A DNA stretch of 64,000 bases from Martinezella rhizogenes (GTDB taxonomy: Bacteria; Pseudomonadota; Alphaproteobacteria; Rhizobiales; Rhizobiaceae), in the NCBI RefSeq assembly GCF_027460065.1, contig NZ_JAPYZZ010000004.1, forward strand, positions 267,812 to 331,811, written 5' to 3'. This document shows positions 54,562 to 64,000 of the stretch, one piece after another; the first letter of the stretch is position 1, and each line of letters opens with the position of its first letter. Below the pieces are notes generated by a model. That model searched no databases. It saw only the letters and a list, made by a program, of their open reading frames with translations, and had not been told where the DNA came from. The position numbers and the translations under genes were made by a program.

Positions 54562-56802
54562 ATGTCCATCTCGCGCACACATTCCGCGCTGCTTTTGTGC
54601 ACTGCCATGTCTCTTCTTCCCTTAGCTGGGCCTGCGCGCGCGCAGGACGCCGCTTCGCAGGAAAACGGTACGACCACGCTCGAAAAGATCGTGGTGAAAG
54701 GCAAGCGCGTCAAAAGCGCCAATGCTGCTGCTGATACGCCGCTGGCAAGCCAGACGACGGCGGAAGACATTCGCAAGAAGGATATCGGCAGCATCAAGGA
54801 TCTCGGAAACACCACCGAGCCAGGCGTCGATTATGTGGATTCCAAGCCAGGTCGTCCGGGCGGATTGTTCATTCGAGGCCTCGGCGGCGCCCGCGTCGTG
54901 ACGCTGATCGACAATATTCCCGTTCCCTATTTCAACAATTTCGCCCGTCAGGGCCAGGCCACGACCACCCTCAGCGATACGAGTTCGAGCTTTGATTTCT
55001 CATCGCTTTCGACTGTGGACGTGGTGCGCGGTGCAGATTCCAGCCGCATCGGCTCGGGCGCGCTCGGCGGCGCGCTGGTGCTGCGCACGCTCGACCCGGA
55101 AGACCTGATCAGTGAAGGCAGGGATTGGGGTGGCGTCGCCAAAACCAGCTATGACAGCGAAGACAGAAGCGTCGGTGGATCGCTTGCCGTCGCCAAGAAG
55201 ATCGAGAACACCTCGGTCCTGTTCCAGGGCTCCTACAAGCGTGGAAACGAGACGGACAACAAGGGCACGGCCGATATTTATGGAACGCGCCGTACCAAGC
55301 CCAACCCTGCCGATACCTATGAAAGCAACCTGATGTTCAAGATCCGCCAGGATCTGGAAGGTGGCCACCGCATCGGCCTGACGGCGGAGCGTTATTCGCT
55401 CAGAAACCGCAGCGACATGAAGACGCTGCAGGGCGTCAGCGTATCGGGCTCAACCTACCGCATCGGCGACTACCGGGGTTACGAGGATACCGAGCGTGAT
55501 CGCGTATCGCTCGATTACGAATATGAGGCGCCCTCGACCGATGGCGTGATCGACGCCGCCAATCTCTCGCTTTACTGGACGCGTCTTTCCAAGGAATCCG
55601 GCGCCGGCGACCGCCTGACCAATAATTCGCTCTACATCCGCGAAGACAGCATGCGCAACAGCGCATTCGGCATCGTCGGTGGCCTCGAATCCGGTTTCGA
55701 GCTTGGCGGCGTGCAGCACACGGTCCGTTTCGGCGGCAACGCCATGACCACCGATTTCAGCCAGGCGCTTTTCGCCAACACCGCCGGCGTGACGTCGTCA
55801 TCCCAGTCGGACATGCCTGACGTGAGCGGCAAGAGCCTCGGCCTCTATCTCGATGACGAGATCGCCTTCGGCAACGGCTTCCGCCTCACCCCCGGCCTGC
55901 GCTTCGATTCCTACGATTACGATCCTGACGGTTCCGTATCCAGCAACAGCGGCTACCGAACCTTCGGCCTGCCGAGCGGCAATAGCGGCTCGCGCTTCTC
56001 GCCGAAACTGCTTGCAACCTATGACGTCACGCCGGAACTTCAGCTCTTCGCACAATGGTCGATGGCCTATCGCGCCCCGACGATCAACGAACTGTATTTG
56101 AACTTCTCGAACATCAGCTCCGGTTACGCCGTTGTCGGCAACTCCGCCCTCAATCCCGAGACCAGCAATGGTTTCGAAATCGGCGCGAACTATGCATCCG
56201 GCGACCTGACGGGGAGCCTGACGCTGTTCCACAACAGGTACAAGGACTTCATCGAGCAATATACCACCTCGACGACGCTGTTCCCCGGCTTCGGCGGCAG
56301 GGGCAACGGCTCGCTCTTCACCTATCGCAACCGCAACAATGTCGAAATCTCCGGTGTCGAAGCCAAGGTCCGCAAGGAACTGGCGAACGGCTTCTTCGCG
56401 CATGCTTCGCTGGCTTATGCCTATGGCAAGGATACCGACACCAACGAGTTCATCCGCACGGTGGCGCCGTTCAAGTCAATCCTCGGCGTCGGCTACGCGC
56501 AGGAGGTCTGGGGGACGGAACTGACCGGCATCTTCTCATCCGGCATGCGGGACGACGGGGTGGCCAGCACCTTCGATGCCCCCGGCTACGGCGTCTTCAA
56601 CCTGACCGGCTGGTGGGAGCCGGAACAGACCAAGGGCCTGCGCATCCAGGCGGGTGTCTACAACCTCTTCGACAGGAAATATTGGAATGCCGTCGGCGTC
56701 CGCGACGTGAACCTCAATGCCGTCAGCACCGTCAACCAGCCGGCCGACTTCTATTCCGAAGCCGGACGCACCTTCAAAATCTCCTTGACCCAGAAATTCT
56801 AA
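54562..56802 (+). CDS. TonB-dependent haem/haemoprotein-type outer membrane receptor
   Basis: 746 residues from the ATG at 54562 (GGGGG upstream). Signal peptide (about 1-26, ending ARA), a TonB-box-like LEKIVVKGKR near the mature N-terminus, plug domain to about 180 (PGRPGGLFIRGLGGARVVTLIDNIPV), then a 22-strand barrel ending in the terminal Phe. The YRAPTINELY and NPETSNGFEIG blocks resemble the FRAP/NPNL-type pair of haem/haemoglobin receptors, as in rhizobial ShmR. No exbB/exbD or hmu genes are nearby. A strong terminator follows. Confidence 0.88.
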   Translation: MSISRTHSALLLCTAMSLLPLAGPARAQDAASQENGTTTLEKIVVKGKRVKSANAAADTPLASQTTAEDIRKKDIGSIKDLGNTTEPGVDYVDSKPGRPGGLFIRGLGGARVVTLIDNIPVPYFNNFARQGQATTTLSDTSSSFDFSSLSTVDVVRGADSSRIGSGALGGALVLRTLDPEDLISEGRDWGGVAKTSYDSEDRSVGGSLAVAKKIENTSVLFQGSYKRGNETDNKGTADIYGTRRTKPNPADTYESNLMFKIRQDLEGGHRIGLTAERYSLRNRSDMKTLQGVSVSGSTYRIGDYRGYEDTERDRVSLDYEYEAPSTDGVIDAANLSLYWTRLSKESGAGDRLTNNSLYIREDSMRNSAFGIVGGLESGFELGGVQHTVRFGGNAMTTDFSQALFANTAGVTSSSQSDMPDVSGKSLGLYLDDEIAFGNGFRLTPGLRFDSYDYDPDGSVSSNSGYRTFGLPSGNSGSRFSPKLLATYDVTPELQLFAQWSMAYRAPTINELYLNFSNISSGYAVVGNSALNPETSNGFEIGANYASGDLTGSLTLFHNRYKDFIEQYTTSTTLFPGFGGRGNGSLFTYRNRNNVEISGVEAKVRKELANGFFAHASLAYAYGKDTDTNEFIRTVAPFKSILGVGYAQEVWGTELTGIFSSGMRDDGVASTFDAPGYGVFNLTGWWEPEQTKGLRIQAGVYNLFDRKYWNAVGVRDVNLNAVSTVNQPADFYSEAGRTFKISLTQKF

Positions 56803-56829
56803 AAGGGACAGGACCATCATCTCCAGTCG

Positions 56830-56855
56830 GGGCGACCTTCGGGTCGCCCTTTTTT
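56830..56855 (+). terminator. Terminator of the TonB-dependent receptor
   Basis: GGGCGACC (56830-56837), TTCG loop, GGTCGCCC (56842-56849) and six T residues: a classical intrinsic terminator 27 bases after the stop. Confidence 0.92.
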
Positions 56856-56857
56856 CG

Positions 56858-57760
56858 TCAGCGGCAATAGAGATAGCCGCCTTTCCGTTCCAGCACGTCG
56901 AGATGCAGGTGATCCTGATGGGTGGCGTCGCTGCCGGGAGAAAGAACGGTGCGGAAGAACAGGCAGGCGGCAGCGGTGATGGTGCGCTGGAATGCGCCTT
57001 CCGGCGTGCCATCCTCGCCGCGCGGCTTCATCACCAGCGGCTCGCCCTTATCGAAAGCGATCGTGGAAATATCCACGGCATTGCCCTTGGCATGTTCGGA
57101 AATCTTGCCGTTTTCCGCGCTGTTGCGGTTGCGGCAGATATAGGTCGAGGCATTGGCGATGGCCGTCACCTTTTTCTCCGGCATCGCAAGCGCCGCCGCC
57201 GGCAGCATCATCTCCTTGGTCCAGCGGGAAAGGGCCAGCGCGGTTTCACAGCGCATGGTGCCCGATGGTTCGAGCTTGATGCCGGGCAGAACCACGGAAA
57301 GCTCGATGGGCGCTTCAATCCCGCAACCCTGCTCCTCGTCGCGGATGGGCTCAAGCTTTTTGAACTCCGCGCCGATCTCCTTCAATACACCAAGGCAGGC
57401 CTGAAGTTCTGCGGGGTTTTCCGGTTTTACCGGCTCTCGCGGCGTCTCCGGTTTTGCCGCCTCGTCAGCCGGTTTCTGCTGTTCCCCGCCATCCTTGCCC
57501 TCGCCTTCCTTTTTAGAATCATCAGACCGTTTCTCAGCGGGTGGCTTTTCATCGTCCGGTTTCTGCTCTTCCGGAGGCTGCGGCTTCGGGGCCGGTTTCG
57601 GCGCTTCCGCCGGATTCTGTTGCTTTTCCTCAGCCGGCTTTGCGGGGGTGGCGGATTGCCCCTCACCCGGCTTGGGCTGTGGCACCGGCACCTGCGCCGG
57701 GGGGTTAGAGGCGGAAATCAAGGCGAGGCTTGCTACCAGAAGACACAGGCGATGAAGCAT
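56858..57760 (-). CDS. Extensin-like (DUF1234/VanY-type C-terminus) secreted protein
   Basis: 300 residues from the ATG at 57760. Signal peptide or lipoprotein-like N-terminus (MLHRLCLLVASLALISAS), then a Pro/Lys/Glu-rich low-complexity stretch (about 20-110) that suggests crossing the cell-wall layer, then a C-terminal extensin-like domain with GCGIEAPIELSVVLPGIKLEPSGTMRC and HAKGNAVDISTI plus HQDHLHLD, His/Asp blocks that recall metallopeptidases (D,D-carboxypeptidase-like). Substrate unproven. Frames to 57862 add an unlikely GTG extension. Confidence 0.83.
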   Translation of the reverse strand: MLHRLCLLVASLALISASNPPAQVPVPQPKPGEGQSATPAKPAEEKQQNPAEAPKPAPKPQPPEEQKPDDEKPPAEKRSDDSKKEGEGKDGGEQQKPADEAAKPETPREPVKPENPAELQACLGVLKEIGAEFKKLEPIRDEEQGCGIEAPIELSVVLPGIKLEPSGTMRCETALALSRWTKEMMLPAAALAMPEKKVTAIANASTYICRNRNSAENGKISEHAKGNAVDISTIAFDKGEPLVMKPRGEDGTPEGAFQRTITAAACLFFRTVLSPGSDATHQDHLHLDVLERKGGYLYCR

Positions 57761-57841
57761 TTTACGGGGCACTCCTGACCGTTTCGGCAGAAGTGCAACG
57801 CGGCGGCGGCAGGTAAGGTTCATTCCCTCACCGAAATCCGC

Positions 57842-57870
57842 TTGCCAAGGCGGATCGTGCACGCTAACAA
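57842..57870 (+). promoter_or_regulatory. Promoter of the trp leader
   Basis: TTGCCA at 57842-57847, 17-base spacer, TAACAA at 57865-57870. The predicted start, about 7-8 bases downstream, coincides with the A of the leader ATG at 57878. Confidence 0.7.
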
Positions 57871-57877
57871 TTTTCCC

Positions 57878-57937
57878 ATGAATATCGTGTCTAAGAACAT
57901 TGCTAACTGGTGGTGGAGCAGCTTTACGCGGCCTTGA
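57878..57937 (+). CDS. trpL: trp leader peptide
   Basis: 19 codons, MNIVSKNIANWWWSSFTRP, with three consecutive Trp codons (TGG TGG TGG). The attenuator that follows depends on ribosome stalling at these codons. No ribosome site, and the promoter puts transcription start on the ATG, as described for the leaderless trpL of Sinorhizobium meliloti. In that species the freed leader RNA and the peptide also act in trans; the same may hold here. Confidence 0.88.
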   Translation: MNIVSKNIANWWWSSFTRP

Positions 57938-57962
57938 CCAGTCATGTCTTCAGACAAAGTCC

Positions 57963-57995
57963 AAGCCGCCCGAATTTTCAGGCGGCTTTTTTGTT
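57963..57995 (+). terminator. Transcription attenuator of trpE(G)
   Basis: AAGCCGCC (57963-57970) pairs with GGCGGCTT (57981-57988) and is followed by a long T-rich tail (TTTTTTGTTATTTT). With trpL upstream and trpE(G) 50 bases downstream this is the attenuator terminator. Confidence 0.88.
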
Positions 57996-58042
57996 ATTTT
58001 GCCGCCTGTCATCGGGCCTGAACAACAGGAAGTACGAAAGAA

Positions 58043-60232
58043 ATGGTAACGATCATTCAGGATGACGGAGCGGAAACCTACGAGACGAAAGGCGGCATCC
58101 AGGTCAGCCGAAAGCGCCGGCCCACCGATTATGCCAACGCCATCGATAATTACATCGAAAAGCTCGATTCCCATCGCGGCGCGGTTTTTTCGTCCAACTA
58201 TGAATATCCGGGCCGTTACACCCGCTGGGATACGGCCATCGTCGATCCGCCGCTCGGCATTTCCTGTTTTGGCCGCAAGATGTGGATCGAAGCCTATAAT
58301 GGCCGCGGCGAAGTGCTGCTCGATTTCATCACCGAAAAGCTGAAGGCGACCCCCGACATTACCCTCGGCGCCTCCTCGACCCGCCGCCTCGATCTCACCG
58401 TCAACGAACCGGACCGCGTCTTCACCGAAGAAGAACGCTCGAAAATCCCGACGGTCTTTACCGCTCTCAGAGCCATCGTCGATCTCTTCTATTCGAGCGC
58501 GGATTCGGCCATCGGCCTGTTCGGCGCCTTCGGTTACGATCTTGCCTTCCAGTTCGACGCCATCAAGCTTTCGCTGGCGCGCCCGGAAGACCAGCGTGAC
58601 ATGGTGCTGTTCCTGCCCGATGAAATTCTCGTCGTTGACCACTATTCCGCCAAGGCCTGGATCGACCGTTACGATTTCGAGAAGGACGGTGTGACGACGG
58701 ATGGCAAATCCTCCGAGATCGCGCCCGAGCCCTTCAAGACCACCGATACGATCCCGCCCAAGGGCGATCACCGCCCCGGCGAATATTCCGAACTGGTGGT
58801 CAAAGCCAAGGAAAGCTTCCGCCGCGGCGATCTGTTCGAAGTGGTTCCCGGCCAGAAATTCATGGAACGCTGCGAAAGCAATCCCTCGGCAATTTCACGC
58901 CGCCTGAAGGCGATCAACCCCTCGCCCTATTCCTTCTTCATCAATCTCGGCCATCAGGAATATCTGGTCGGCGCATCGCCGGAAATGTTCGTGCGCGTCT
59001 CCGGCCGCCGCATCGAGACCTGCCCGATTTCAGGCACCATCAAGCGCGGCGACGATCCGATTGCCGATAGCGAGCAGATCCTGAAACTGCTCAACTCGAA
59101 AAAGGACGAGTCCGAACTCACCATGTGTTCGGATGTGGACCGCAACGACAAGAGCCGCGTCTGCGAGCCGGGCTCGGTGAAGGTCATCGGCCGCCGCCAG
59201 ATCGAGATGTATTCGCGCCTCATCCACACGGTTGACCACATCGAAGGCCGCCTGCGCGACGACATGGATGCCTTTGACGGCTTCCTCAGCCACGCCTGGG
59301 CCGTCACCGTCACCGGTGCGCCGAAACTCTGGGCCATGCGTTTCATCGAAGGTCATGAAAAGAGCCCGCGCGCCTGGTATGGCGGTGCGATCGGCATGGT
59401 CGGCTTCAACGGCGACATGAATACCGGCCTGACGCTGCGCACCATCCGCATCAAGGACGGCATCGCTGAAGTGCGCGCCGGCGCGACCCTGCTCAACGAT
59501 TCCAATCCGCAGGAAGAAGAAGCCGAAACCGAACTGAAGGCCTCCGCAATGATCGCCGCCATCCGTGACGCAAAAGGCACCAACTCTGCCACCACCAAGC
59601 GCGATGCCGCCAAGGTCGGCTCCGGCGTCAAGATCCTGCTCGTCGACCACGAAGACAGCTTCGTGCACACGCTGGCGAATTATTTCCGCCAGACGGGCGC
59701 CACGGTCTCGACCGTCAGATCGCCGGTCGCAGCCGACGTGTTCGATCGTTTCCAGCCGGACCTCGTTGTACTGTCTCCCGGCCCCGGCAGCCCGACCGAT
59801 TTCGATTGCAAGGCAACGATCAAGGCCGCCCGTGCCCGCGACCTGCCGATCTTCGGCGTCTGCCTCGGTCTGCAGGCACTGGCGGAAGCCTATGGTGGCG
59901 AACTGCGCCAGCTGGCAGTGCCGATGCACGGCAAGCCTTCGCGCATTCGCGTGCTGGAACCCGGTCTCGTTTTCTCCGGTCTTGGCAAGGAAGTGACCGT
60001 CGGTCGTTACCATTCGATCTTCGCCGACCCCACCACCCTGCCGCGTGATTTCATCATCACCGCGGAAAGCGAGGACGGCACGATCATGGGCATCGAACAC
60101 GCCAAGGAGCCGGTGGCCGCCGTTCAGTTCCACCCGGAATCGATCATGACGCTCGGCCAGGACGCCGGCATGCGGATGATCGAGAATGTCGTGGTGCATC
60201 TGACCCGCAAGGCGAAGACCAAGGCCGCGTGA
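58043..60232 (+). CDS. trpE(G): Anthranilate synthase, fused TrpE-TrpG
   Basis: 729 residues. N-terminal about 510 residues are the TrpE synthase (chorismate to anthranilate), with the catalytic blocks [45 protein letters not shown] and [26 protein letters not shown] linker (about 510-535) joins a class-I glutamine amidotransferase: catalytic Cys in [16 protein letters not shown] and the His-Glu dyad in VQFHPESI. The fusion is characteristic of rhizobia and their relatives. AGGAAG lies upstream. Confidence 0.97.
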   Translation: MVTIIQDDGAETYETKGGIQVSRKRRPTDYANAIDNYIEKLDSHRGAVFSSNYEYPGRYTRWDTAIVDPPLGISCFGRKMWIEAYNGRGEVLLDFITEKLKATPDITLGASSTRRLDLTVNEPDRVFTEEERSKIPTVFTALRAIVDLFYSSADSAIGLFGAFGYDLAFQFDAIKLSLARPEDQRDMVLFLPDEILVVDHYSAKAWIDRYDFEKDGVTTDGKSSEIAPEPFKTTDTIPPKGDHRPGEYSELVVKAKESFRRGDLFEVVPGQKFMERCESNPSAISRRLKAINPSPYSFFINLGHQEYLVGASPEMFVRVSGRRIETCPISGTIKRGDDPIADSEQILKLLNSKKDESELTMCSDVDRNDKSRVCEPGSVKVIGRRQIEMYSRLIHTVDHIEGRLRDDMDAFDGFLSHAWAVTVTGAPKLWAMRFIEGHEKSPRAWYGGAIGMVGFNGDMNTGLTLRTIRIKDGIAEVRAGATLLNDSNPQEEEAETELKASAMIAAIRDAKGTNSATTKRDAAKVGSGVKILLVDHEDSFVHTLANYFRQTGATVSTVRSPVAADVFDRFQPDLVVLSPGPGSPTDFDCKATIKAARARDLPIFGVCLGLQALAEAYGGELRQLAVPMHGKPSRIRVLEPGLVFSGLGKEVTVGRYHSIFADPTTLPRDFIITAESEDGTIMGIEHAKEPVAAVQFHPESIMTLGQDAGMRMIENVVVHLTRKAKTKAA

Positions 60233-60741
60233 TGGCGCTCGATGACACCGTCGCCATCGAGCCTATCCGGGCGGAGCACGTTGAGAGCTTTCATCGTGCT
60301 CTCGATGCGGTGTCGCGCGAGCGGAAATATCTGAGCTTTCTGGAGGCGCCGCCGCTCGAAGCGGTGCGCGCCTTCGTTCTCGACATGATCGAAAACGACC
60401 ATCCGCAATTCGTGGCGATTGCGGATGGTGAAGTGATCGGCTGGTGCGATATTCGCCGCGTGAGCAGAGAAACCCGCGCCCATTGCGGCACGCTCGGCAT
60501 GGGCATCCTGCCGGCCTATCGTGACAAGGGGCTGGGCGGACGGCTGATGGGGCGGACGCTTGATGCTGCCCGCGAATTCGGGCTGCATCGTATTGAATTG
60601 AGCGTGCATGCGGACAACGCCCGAGCCATCGCGCTTTATGAAAAGATCGGCTTTGTGCATGAGGGCCGGGCCCGCGATGCCGTTTCGATCAACGGGCGCT
60701 ATATCGACAGCCTCAATATGGCGATCGTCTTTAGCAACTAA
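60232..60741 (+). CDS. GNAT family N-acetyltransferase
   Basis: 169 residues from the ATG at 60232, which shares one base with the trpE(G) stop (TGATG), so it is translationally coupled. Motifs: LGMGILPAYRDKGLGGRLMGRTLDAARE (acetyl-CoA loop) and NARAIALYEKIGFVHEGRARDA, resembling ribosomal-protein or diamine acetyltransferases. Substrate unknown. Its 3' end overlaps the convergent HD-GYP gene by four bases. Confidence 0.87.
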   Translation: MALDDTVAIEPIRAEHVESFHRALDAVSRERKYLSFLEAPPLEAVRAFVLDMIENDHPQFVAIADGEVIGWCDIRRVSRETRAHCGTLGMGILPAYRDKGLGGRLMGRTLDAAREFGLHRIELSVHADNARAIALYEKIGFVHEGRARDAVSINGRYIDSLNMAIVFSN

Positions 60742-61685
60742 ACCCTCGGCAGCGAAGCCGAGATGCACAGCGCGAATTTCTTCAGAAGCTGTATGTCGAA
60801 ATGTCCGTCCCGGCGCAGCATCCAGGTCAGCGCGTCATTCGCCGTCCATGGCTTCTTGTAGGGCCTGACCGAGGTGACGGCATCATAGACATCGCAAATC
60901 GCCGCAATGCGCGCGTGAAGGCTGATCTCGCCACCGGCGCGACCGCTGGGATAACCGCCGCCATCCATCCGCTCGTGATGATTGAAGCAGACATCGAGCA
61001 CCATGTCAGGCATCTGCCCGTCACGGGACAGGATATCCCGACCGAATGCGGGGTGAAGATTGATGATCTCCCGCTCCTCGATGGAAAGCCCCTCTGTCTT
61101 GTTCAGAATGGATGAGGGTATTTCGACCTTGCCGATATCGTGCAGCAAGCCGCTGACGCCGAGCAGGTTGACCGTTTCCTTGTTCAGCCCGAGATAATTA
61201 CCGAAGAGGATCATCAGGCCGCTGACGGAAACAGAATGCACGAAGGTCGTTTCATCCTTCGATTTCAGGCGGGTGACGCCGATGAAAACGGCCGGATTGG
61301 CCTGAATGGCGTTGGAAATCTTTCCCGACGCAGCCGTCATGCTCTCGAAAGAAACACAACCGCCGCCTTCGGCAACCGAAAATGTCTCGGCGATCGCATC
61401 CGCGGCCGAACGAACCACCTGCGTGACCGCTGCTACCATCGATGGAGACGGATCCGTCTGCGACACGCCGGCGCTCCCCGGGTCCTGGCTGGCACCGACA
61501 TCGCTGCCTTTGGCAGTATTGATGACGATGCTCTCAGCCCCGCTTTTTTTCAGCTGCTGCACAACCTCCTCGCGCTGCAAAAGAAAACGATACTTCTGTG
61601 TAATTTTATGGTTCGAAAACGTCCCCTCGACCGCTTCGATAAACATGCCCACAGCCAATTGCTGGGTTGAAATTCGTTTCAACAT
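60738..61685 (-). CDS. HD-GYP domain cyclic-di-GMP phosphodiesterase with DUF3391 N-terminus
   Basis: 315 residues. DUF3391 N-domain (LKRISTQQLAVGMFIEAVEGTFSNHKI...), then the HD-GYP core: LLHDIGKVEIP, NLHPAFGRDILS, FNHHERMDGGGYPSG, ICDVYDAVTSVRPYKKPW. Metal and GYP residues look intact, so cyclic-di-GMP hydrolysis is likely. The protein ends right after HFDIQLLKKFALCIS, lacking the roughly 60-residue C-terminal segment (with a LVRL motif) of typical members such as PA4108. It is monocistronic. Confidence 0.85.
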   Translation of the reverse strand: MLKRISTQQLAVGMFIEAVEGTFSNHKITQKYRFLLQREEVVQQLKKSGAESIVINTAKGSDVGASQDPGSAGVSQTDPSPSMVAAVTQVVRSAADAIAETFSVAEGGGCVSFESMTAASGKISNAIQANPAVFIGVTRLKSKDETTFVHSVSVSGLMILFGNYLGLNKETVNLLGVSGLLHDIGKVEIPSSILNKTEGLSIEEREIINLHPAFGRDILSRDGQMPDMVLDVCFNHHERMDGGGYPSGRAGGEISLHARIAAICDVYDAVTSVRPYKKPWTANDALTWMLRRDGHFDIQLLKKFALCISASLPRV

Positions 61686-61928
61686 CAGAATCTTTTATTT
61701 TCCTTCCCGGGAATGTTACGGTCGAACCGAAATTCGTAAGAACCCGGCCAAACCGCTCTCCCTCGAAGCATAAAGCTTTCGCCCTCCCGGCTCTGCTCCA
61801 TTATGCGACACTATAAATAAGATAACACGAATATGAAAATTTTTTACTATCACTATATTTAAAAACCACGAAAAGGCGAAGAAAGAGGCGGAAAACAACC
61901 ACAGAATGTAAATGAAAGAAAATATCGC

Positions 61929-63656
61929 ATGAAAACAATACCAGGAGTCGAACAAAAGCCCATGAGTTCCCAGTTAGAATCACGCATCGATCAGGGTACT
62001 GGCCGAGAGCCGGCAGATCTGGTTCTCAAGGGCGGCCGTTTTTTCGACCTTGTGACCGGAGAACTTGTTGCCTCGGACATTGCTATTTGCGGCGATACTG
62101 TCGTTGGCACATGTGGAGACTATAAAGGTCTTCGCGAAATAGACATTTCCGGAAAAATCGTCGTTCCGGGTTTCATCGATACACATCTCCATATCGAATC
62201 CTCGCTCGTCACGCCGCATGAGTTCGACCGTTGCGTTCTGCCCTATGGTGTCACCACCGCCATCTGTGACCCGCATGAGATTGCCAATGTGCTGGGCGCG
62301 GAAGGGCTTCAGTTCTTCCTCGACAGCGCCATGGAAACCATCATGGACATCCGCGTGCAGCTGTCCTCCTGCGTGCCCGCCACCCATCTGGAAACGTCGG
62401 GCGCCGATCTGCCGATCGAAAAGCTGCTGCCGTTCCGAAATCACCCGAAGGTCATCGGGCTTGCCGAATTCATGAATTTCCCCGGCGTCATCCACAAGGA
62501 CCCAGTGTGTATGGCAAAGCTGGAGGCCTTTCAGGGCCAGCATATCGATGGCCACGCACCGCTTCTGTCTGGAACGGCGCTGAATGGTTATCTCGCCGCC
62601 GGCATCCGCACGGAGCACGAATGCACGAGCGCCCCGGAGGCGCTGGAGAAAATCCGCAAGGGCATGCATATTCTGGTGCGCGAAGGCTCGGTCTCGAAGG
62701 ACCTGCATGCGCTGATGCCCATCATCACCGAACGCCTGTCGCCCTACCTGGCGCTCTGCACGGATGATCGCAACCCGCTCGATATCGCCGAACAGGGCCA
62801 TCTCGACTATATGATCCGCACCGCGATCGCCAGCGGCGTGGAACCGCTCGCCATCTATCGTGCAGCCTCGATTTCCGCCGCGAAAGCCTTTGGCCTGCGC
62901 GATCGCGGTCTTGTCGCACCCGGCTGGCGCGCCGATCTTGTGGTCATCGACACATTGCAGAACTGCAAGGCGAGCATGGTGTTTTCCGGCGGCCGCATCG
63001 TCGATGACGCGCTGTTTGCCACCCGCAAGCCCGTGGCGCCTGTCGGTCTCGACAGCGTCAAGGCCAGACCGGTACTCGCCTCCCATTTTGGTGTGCCGGT
63101 CACGGAAGGCGAAACCCCTGTCATGGGCGTGCTTCCCGGCAAGATCATTACCGAACATCGCCGTTACACGCTGCCGACGGATGGCAACCAGACGACCGTC
63201 GATCTCGAAAACGACATCATCAAGGTTGCCGTCATCGAACGTCATGGCAAGAACGGCAATCACGCCAATGGTTTCGTCCAGGGTTTCGGGCTGAAGAAGG
63301 GCGCCATCGCCTCTACCGTCGGCCATGACAGCCACAATATCTGCGTCGTCGGCGTGAGCGAAGACGACATGGCGCTCGCCGCCAACCGGCTCGGCGAAAT
63401 CAAGGGCGGTTTCGTCGTGGTGGAAGACGGCCGGGTGACCGGCGAAATCGCGCTTCCCGTTGCAGGGCTCATGAGCCTCGAACCTTACGAGACGGTGCGC
63501 GACACGCTGCACACCCTGCGCAAGGCCGCTTACGCGCTCGGCACGACGCTGGAGGAGCCCTTCCTGCAGGTCGCCTTCCTGCCGCTGCCCGTCATTCCGC
63601 ATTTGAAGATTTCGGATATGGGTATGGTGGATGTGGATCGGTTTGCGCTGATCTGA
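61929..63656 (+). CDS. ade: Adenine deaminase
   Basis: Hydrolyses adenine to hypoxanthine, amidohydrolase superfamily. 575 residues from the ATG at 61929; an in-frame ATG at 61962 also exists, and neither has a good ribosome site. Metal ligands: [10 protein letters not shown], a lysine/histidine region in [11 protein letters not shown] with later IDGHAP, the CTDDRNP aspartate, and the family-specific C-terminal domain ([18 protein letters not shown]). An AT-rich 243-base region upstream held no gene. Confidence 0.94.
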   Translation: MKTIPGVEQKPMSSQLESRIDQGTGREPADLVLKGGRFFDLVTGELVASDIAICGDTVVGTCGDYKGLREIDISGKIVVPGFIDTHLHIESSLVTPHEFDRCVLPYGVTTAICDPHEIANVLGAEGLQFFLDSAMETIMDIRVQLSSCVPATHLETSGADLPIEKLLPFRNHPKVIGLAEFMNFPGVIHKDPVCMAKLEAFQGQHIDGHAPLLSGTALNGYLAAGIRTEHECTSAPEALEKIRKGMHILVREGSVSKDLHALMPIITERLSPYLALCTDDRNPLDIAEQGHLDYMIRTAIASGVEPLAIYRAASISAAKAFGLRDRGLVAPGWRADLVVIDTLQNCKASMVFSGGRIVDDALFATRKPVAPVGLDSVKARPVLASHFGVPVTEGETPVMGVLPGKIITEHRRYTLPTDGNQTTVDLENDIIKVAVIERHGKNGNHANGFVQGFGLKKGAIASTVGHDSHNICVVGVSEDDMALAANRLGEIKGGFVVVEDGRVTGEIALPVAGLMSLEPYETVRDTLHTLRKAAYALGTTLEEPFLQVAFLPLPVIPHLKISDMGMVDVDRFALI

Positions 63657-63696
63657 TGATGCCGGCGGAAGAAAGGGAAAATACTTAATCTGCATT

Positions 63697-63718
63697 TGAG
63701 GCCGCAAAAGCGGCCTCA
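63697..63718. terminator. Convergent terminator between ade and the right-edge gene
   Basis: Perfect 9-bp stem TGAGGCCGC (63697-63705), AAAA loop, GCGGCCTCA (63710-63718). Its right arm contains the stop codon of the minus-strand gene at 63716, so both convergent genes end in this hairpin. Confidence 0.65.
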
Positions 63719-64000
63719 CGGTTTGGTTTCTGCGGGCCATGTCACGTAATAATATTTGCCCGCGACCCTGCCGAAATAGGCATTACCACCTGTCGCCTTG
63801 TCGATATAGCTCCCGTTGCCATCTTTCGAAAGGGCGCCGTCGTCGCTACGTTTGAGTTGCGCGTTCAGAAAATCAACCCAGTTGGTCTTGACGATCTCCT
63901 TGGTAGTCGTCGCCTTGGCATTTTTCTGGCTTGGATCCCATGCACTGGCCGATTTTCCTTGCGTCGGGTCCAAAACTGTCAGACGTCCGCGCTCCAGAGC
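63716..64000 (-). CDS. Unknown protein, C-terminal part (5' end beyond the window)
   Basis: Open frame with no start inside the window: it enters at 64000 (ALERGRLTVLDPTQGK...) and ends at 63716 after about 94 codons. The visible part is polar, Lys/Thr/Asn-rich (KATTTKEIVKTNWVDFLNAQ), with aromatic TGGNAYFGRVAGKYYYVTWPAE near the end. An ATG or TTG internal start (63973) is possible but unlikely to be the true beginning. No family recognised. Confidence 0.6.
   Translation of the reverse strand, partial: ALERGRLTVLDPTQGKSASAWDPSQKNAKATTTKEIVKTNWVDFLNAQLKRSDDGALSKDGNGSYIDKATGGNAYFGRVAGKYYYVTWPAETKP

Noticed and set aside
61980-63740. 586-codon minus-strand frame opposite adenine deaminase
   Set aside because: Antisense of a recognised amidohydrolase.
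1-64000. tRNA, rRNA, CRISPR array, prophage or intact insertion sequence
   Set aside because: Scanned by eye on both strands; no tRNA T-loop/acceptor pattern, no regularly spaced short repeats and no transposase or integrase domain found.

Overview
The window reads as a piece of the main chromosome of a Rhizobiaceae alphaproteobacterium, most likely Agrobacterium (A. tumefaciens/fabrum group). Reasons: high GC with rhizobial codon use, a fused trpE(G) gene behind a Trp leader peptide, a choXWV choline uptake operon, a NolR-like repressor, a long-form leuA, and a petABC operon followed by apt. This assignment comes from gene content and order, not from a database search. No rRNA, tRNA, CRISPR array, prophage or intact insertion sequence was seen. 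Coding density is about 90 percent and both window edges cut genes (apt at the left, an unknown secreted-looking protein at the right).

Layout. 1-3.5 kb (minus): cytochrome bc1 operon petA-petB-petC, then apt. 3.8-12 kb: membrane-anchored EEP-family phosphodiesterase, a chemotaxis receptor, two ABC exporters preceded by an 18-codon micro-ORF with a perfect Shine-Dalgarno, and a metallophosphoesterase. 12.2-16.6 kb (mostly plus): trmL, Na/Pi cotransporter, hemF and small stress-type genes, one behind an apparent EcfG promoter. 16.7-26.4 kb: a translationally coupled minus-strand set (DUF1285, NUDIX, CCA-adding enzyme) diverging from a plus-strand MoxR/DUF58/BatA-DUF4159/vWA operon. 26.4-31.8 kb: GNATs, an MFS transporter, glutathionyl-hydroquinone reductase, NUDIX, metallophosphoesterase. 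32-34.6 kb: leuA with a Leu-rich, apparently leaderless leader peptide, and a BrnT/BrnA toxin-antitoxin pair. 34.6-44.3 kb: BenE-type transporter, phytase-like esterase, an ECF sigma/NrsF pair diverging from a Met-rich MxKDx protein, a ClpP paralogue, HupE/UreJ, DUF2076, queF, a CDF metal exporter, VOC protein and a branched-chain amino acid binding protein. 44.6-50 kb: DUF3095 protein, a remnant of the hydroquinone reductase gene, nolR-like regulator, AT-rich gap, choXWV. 50.3-64 kb: tdk, pseudoazurin, DUF2333, LuxR solo, UPF0114, TonB-dependent haem-type receptor, extensin-like protein, trpL-trpE(G), GNAT, HD-GYP, adenine deaminase.

Regulatory highlights are two amino-acid leader peptides (trpL, and a Leu-rich one upstream of leuA) whose promoters place the transcription start on the A of their AUG, a sigmaF-like promoter motif on both arms of the sigF/nrsF divergent region, a clean GGAAC-N16-CGTT general-stress promoter upstream of a DUF1059 gene, and a candidate leader-peptide/attenuator upstream of an ABC exporter. 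Two families of large palindromic intergenic repeats are present.
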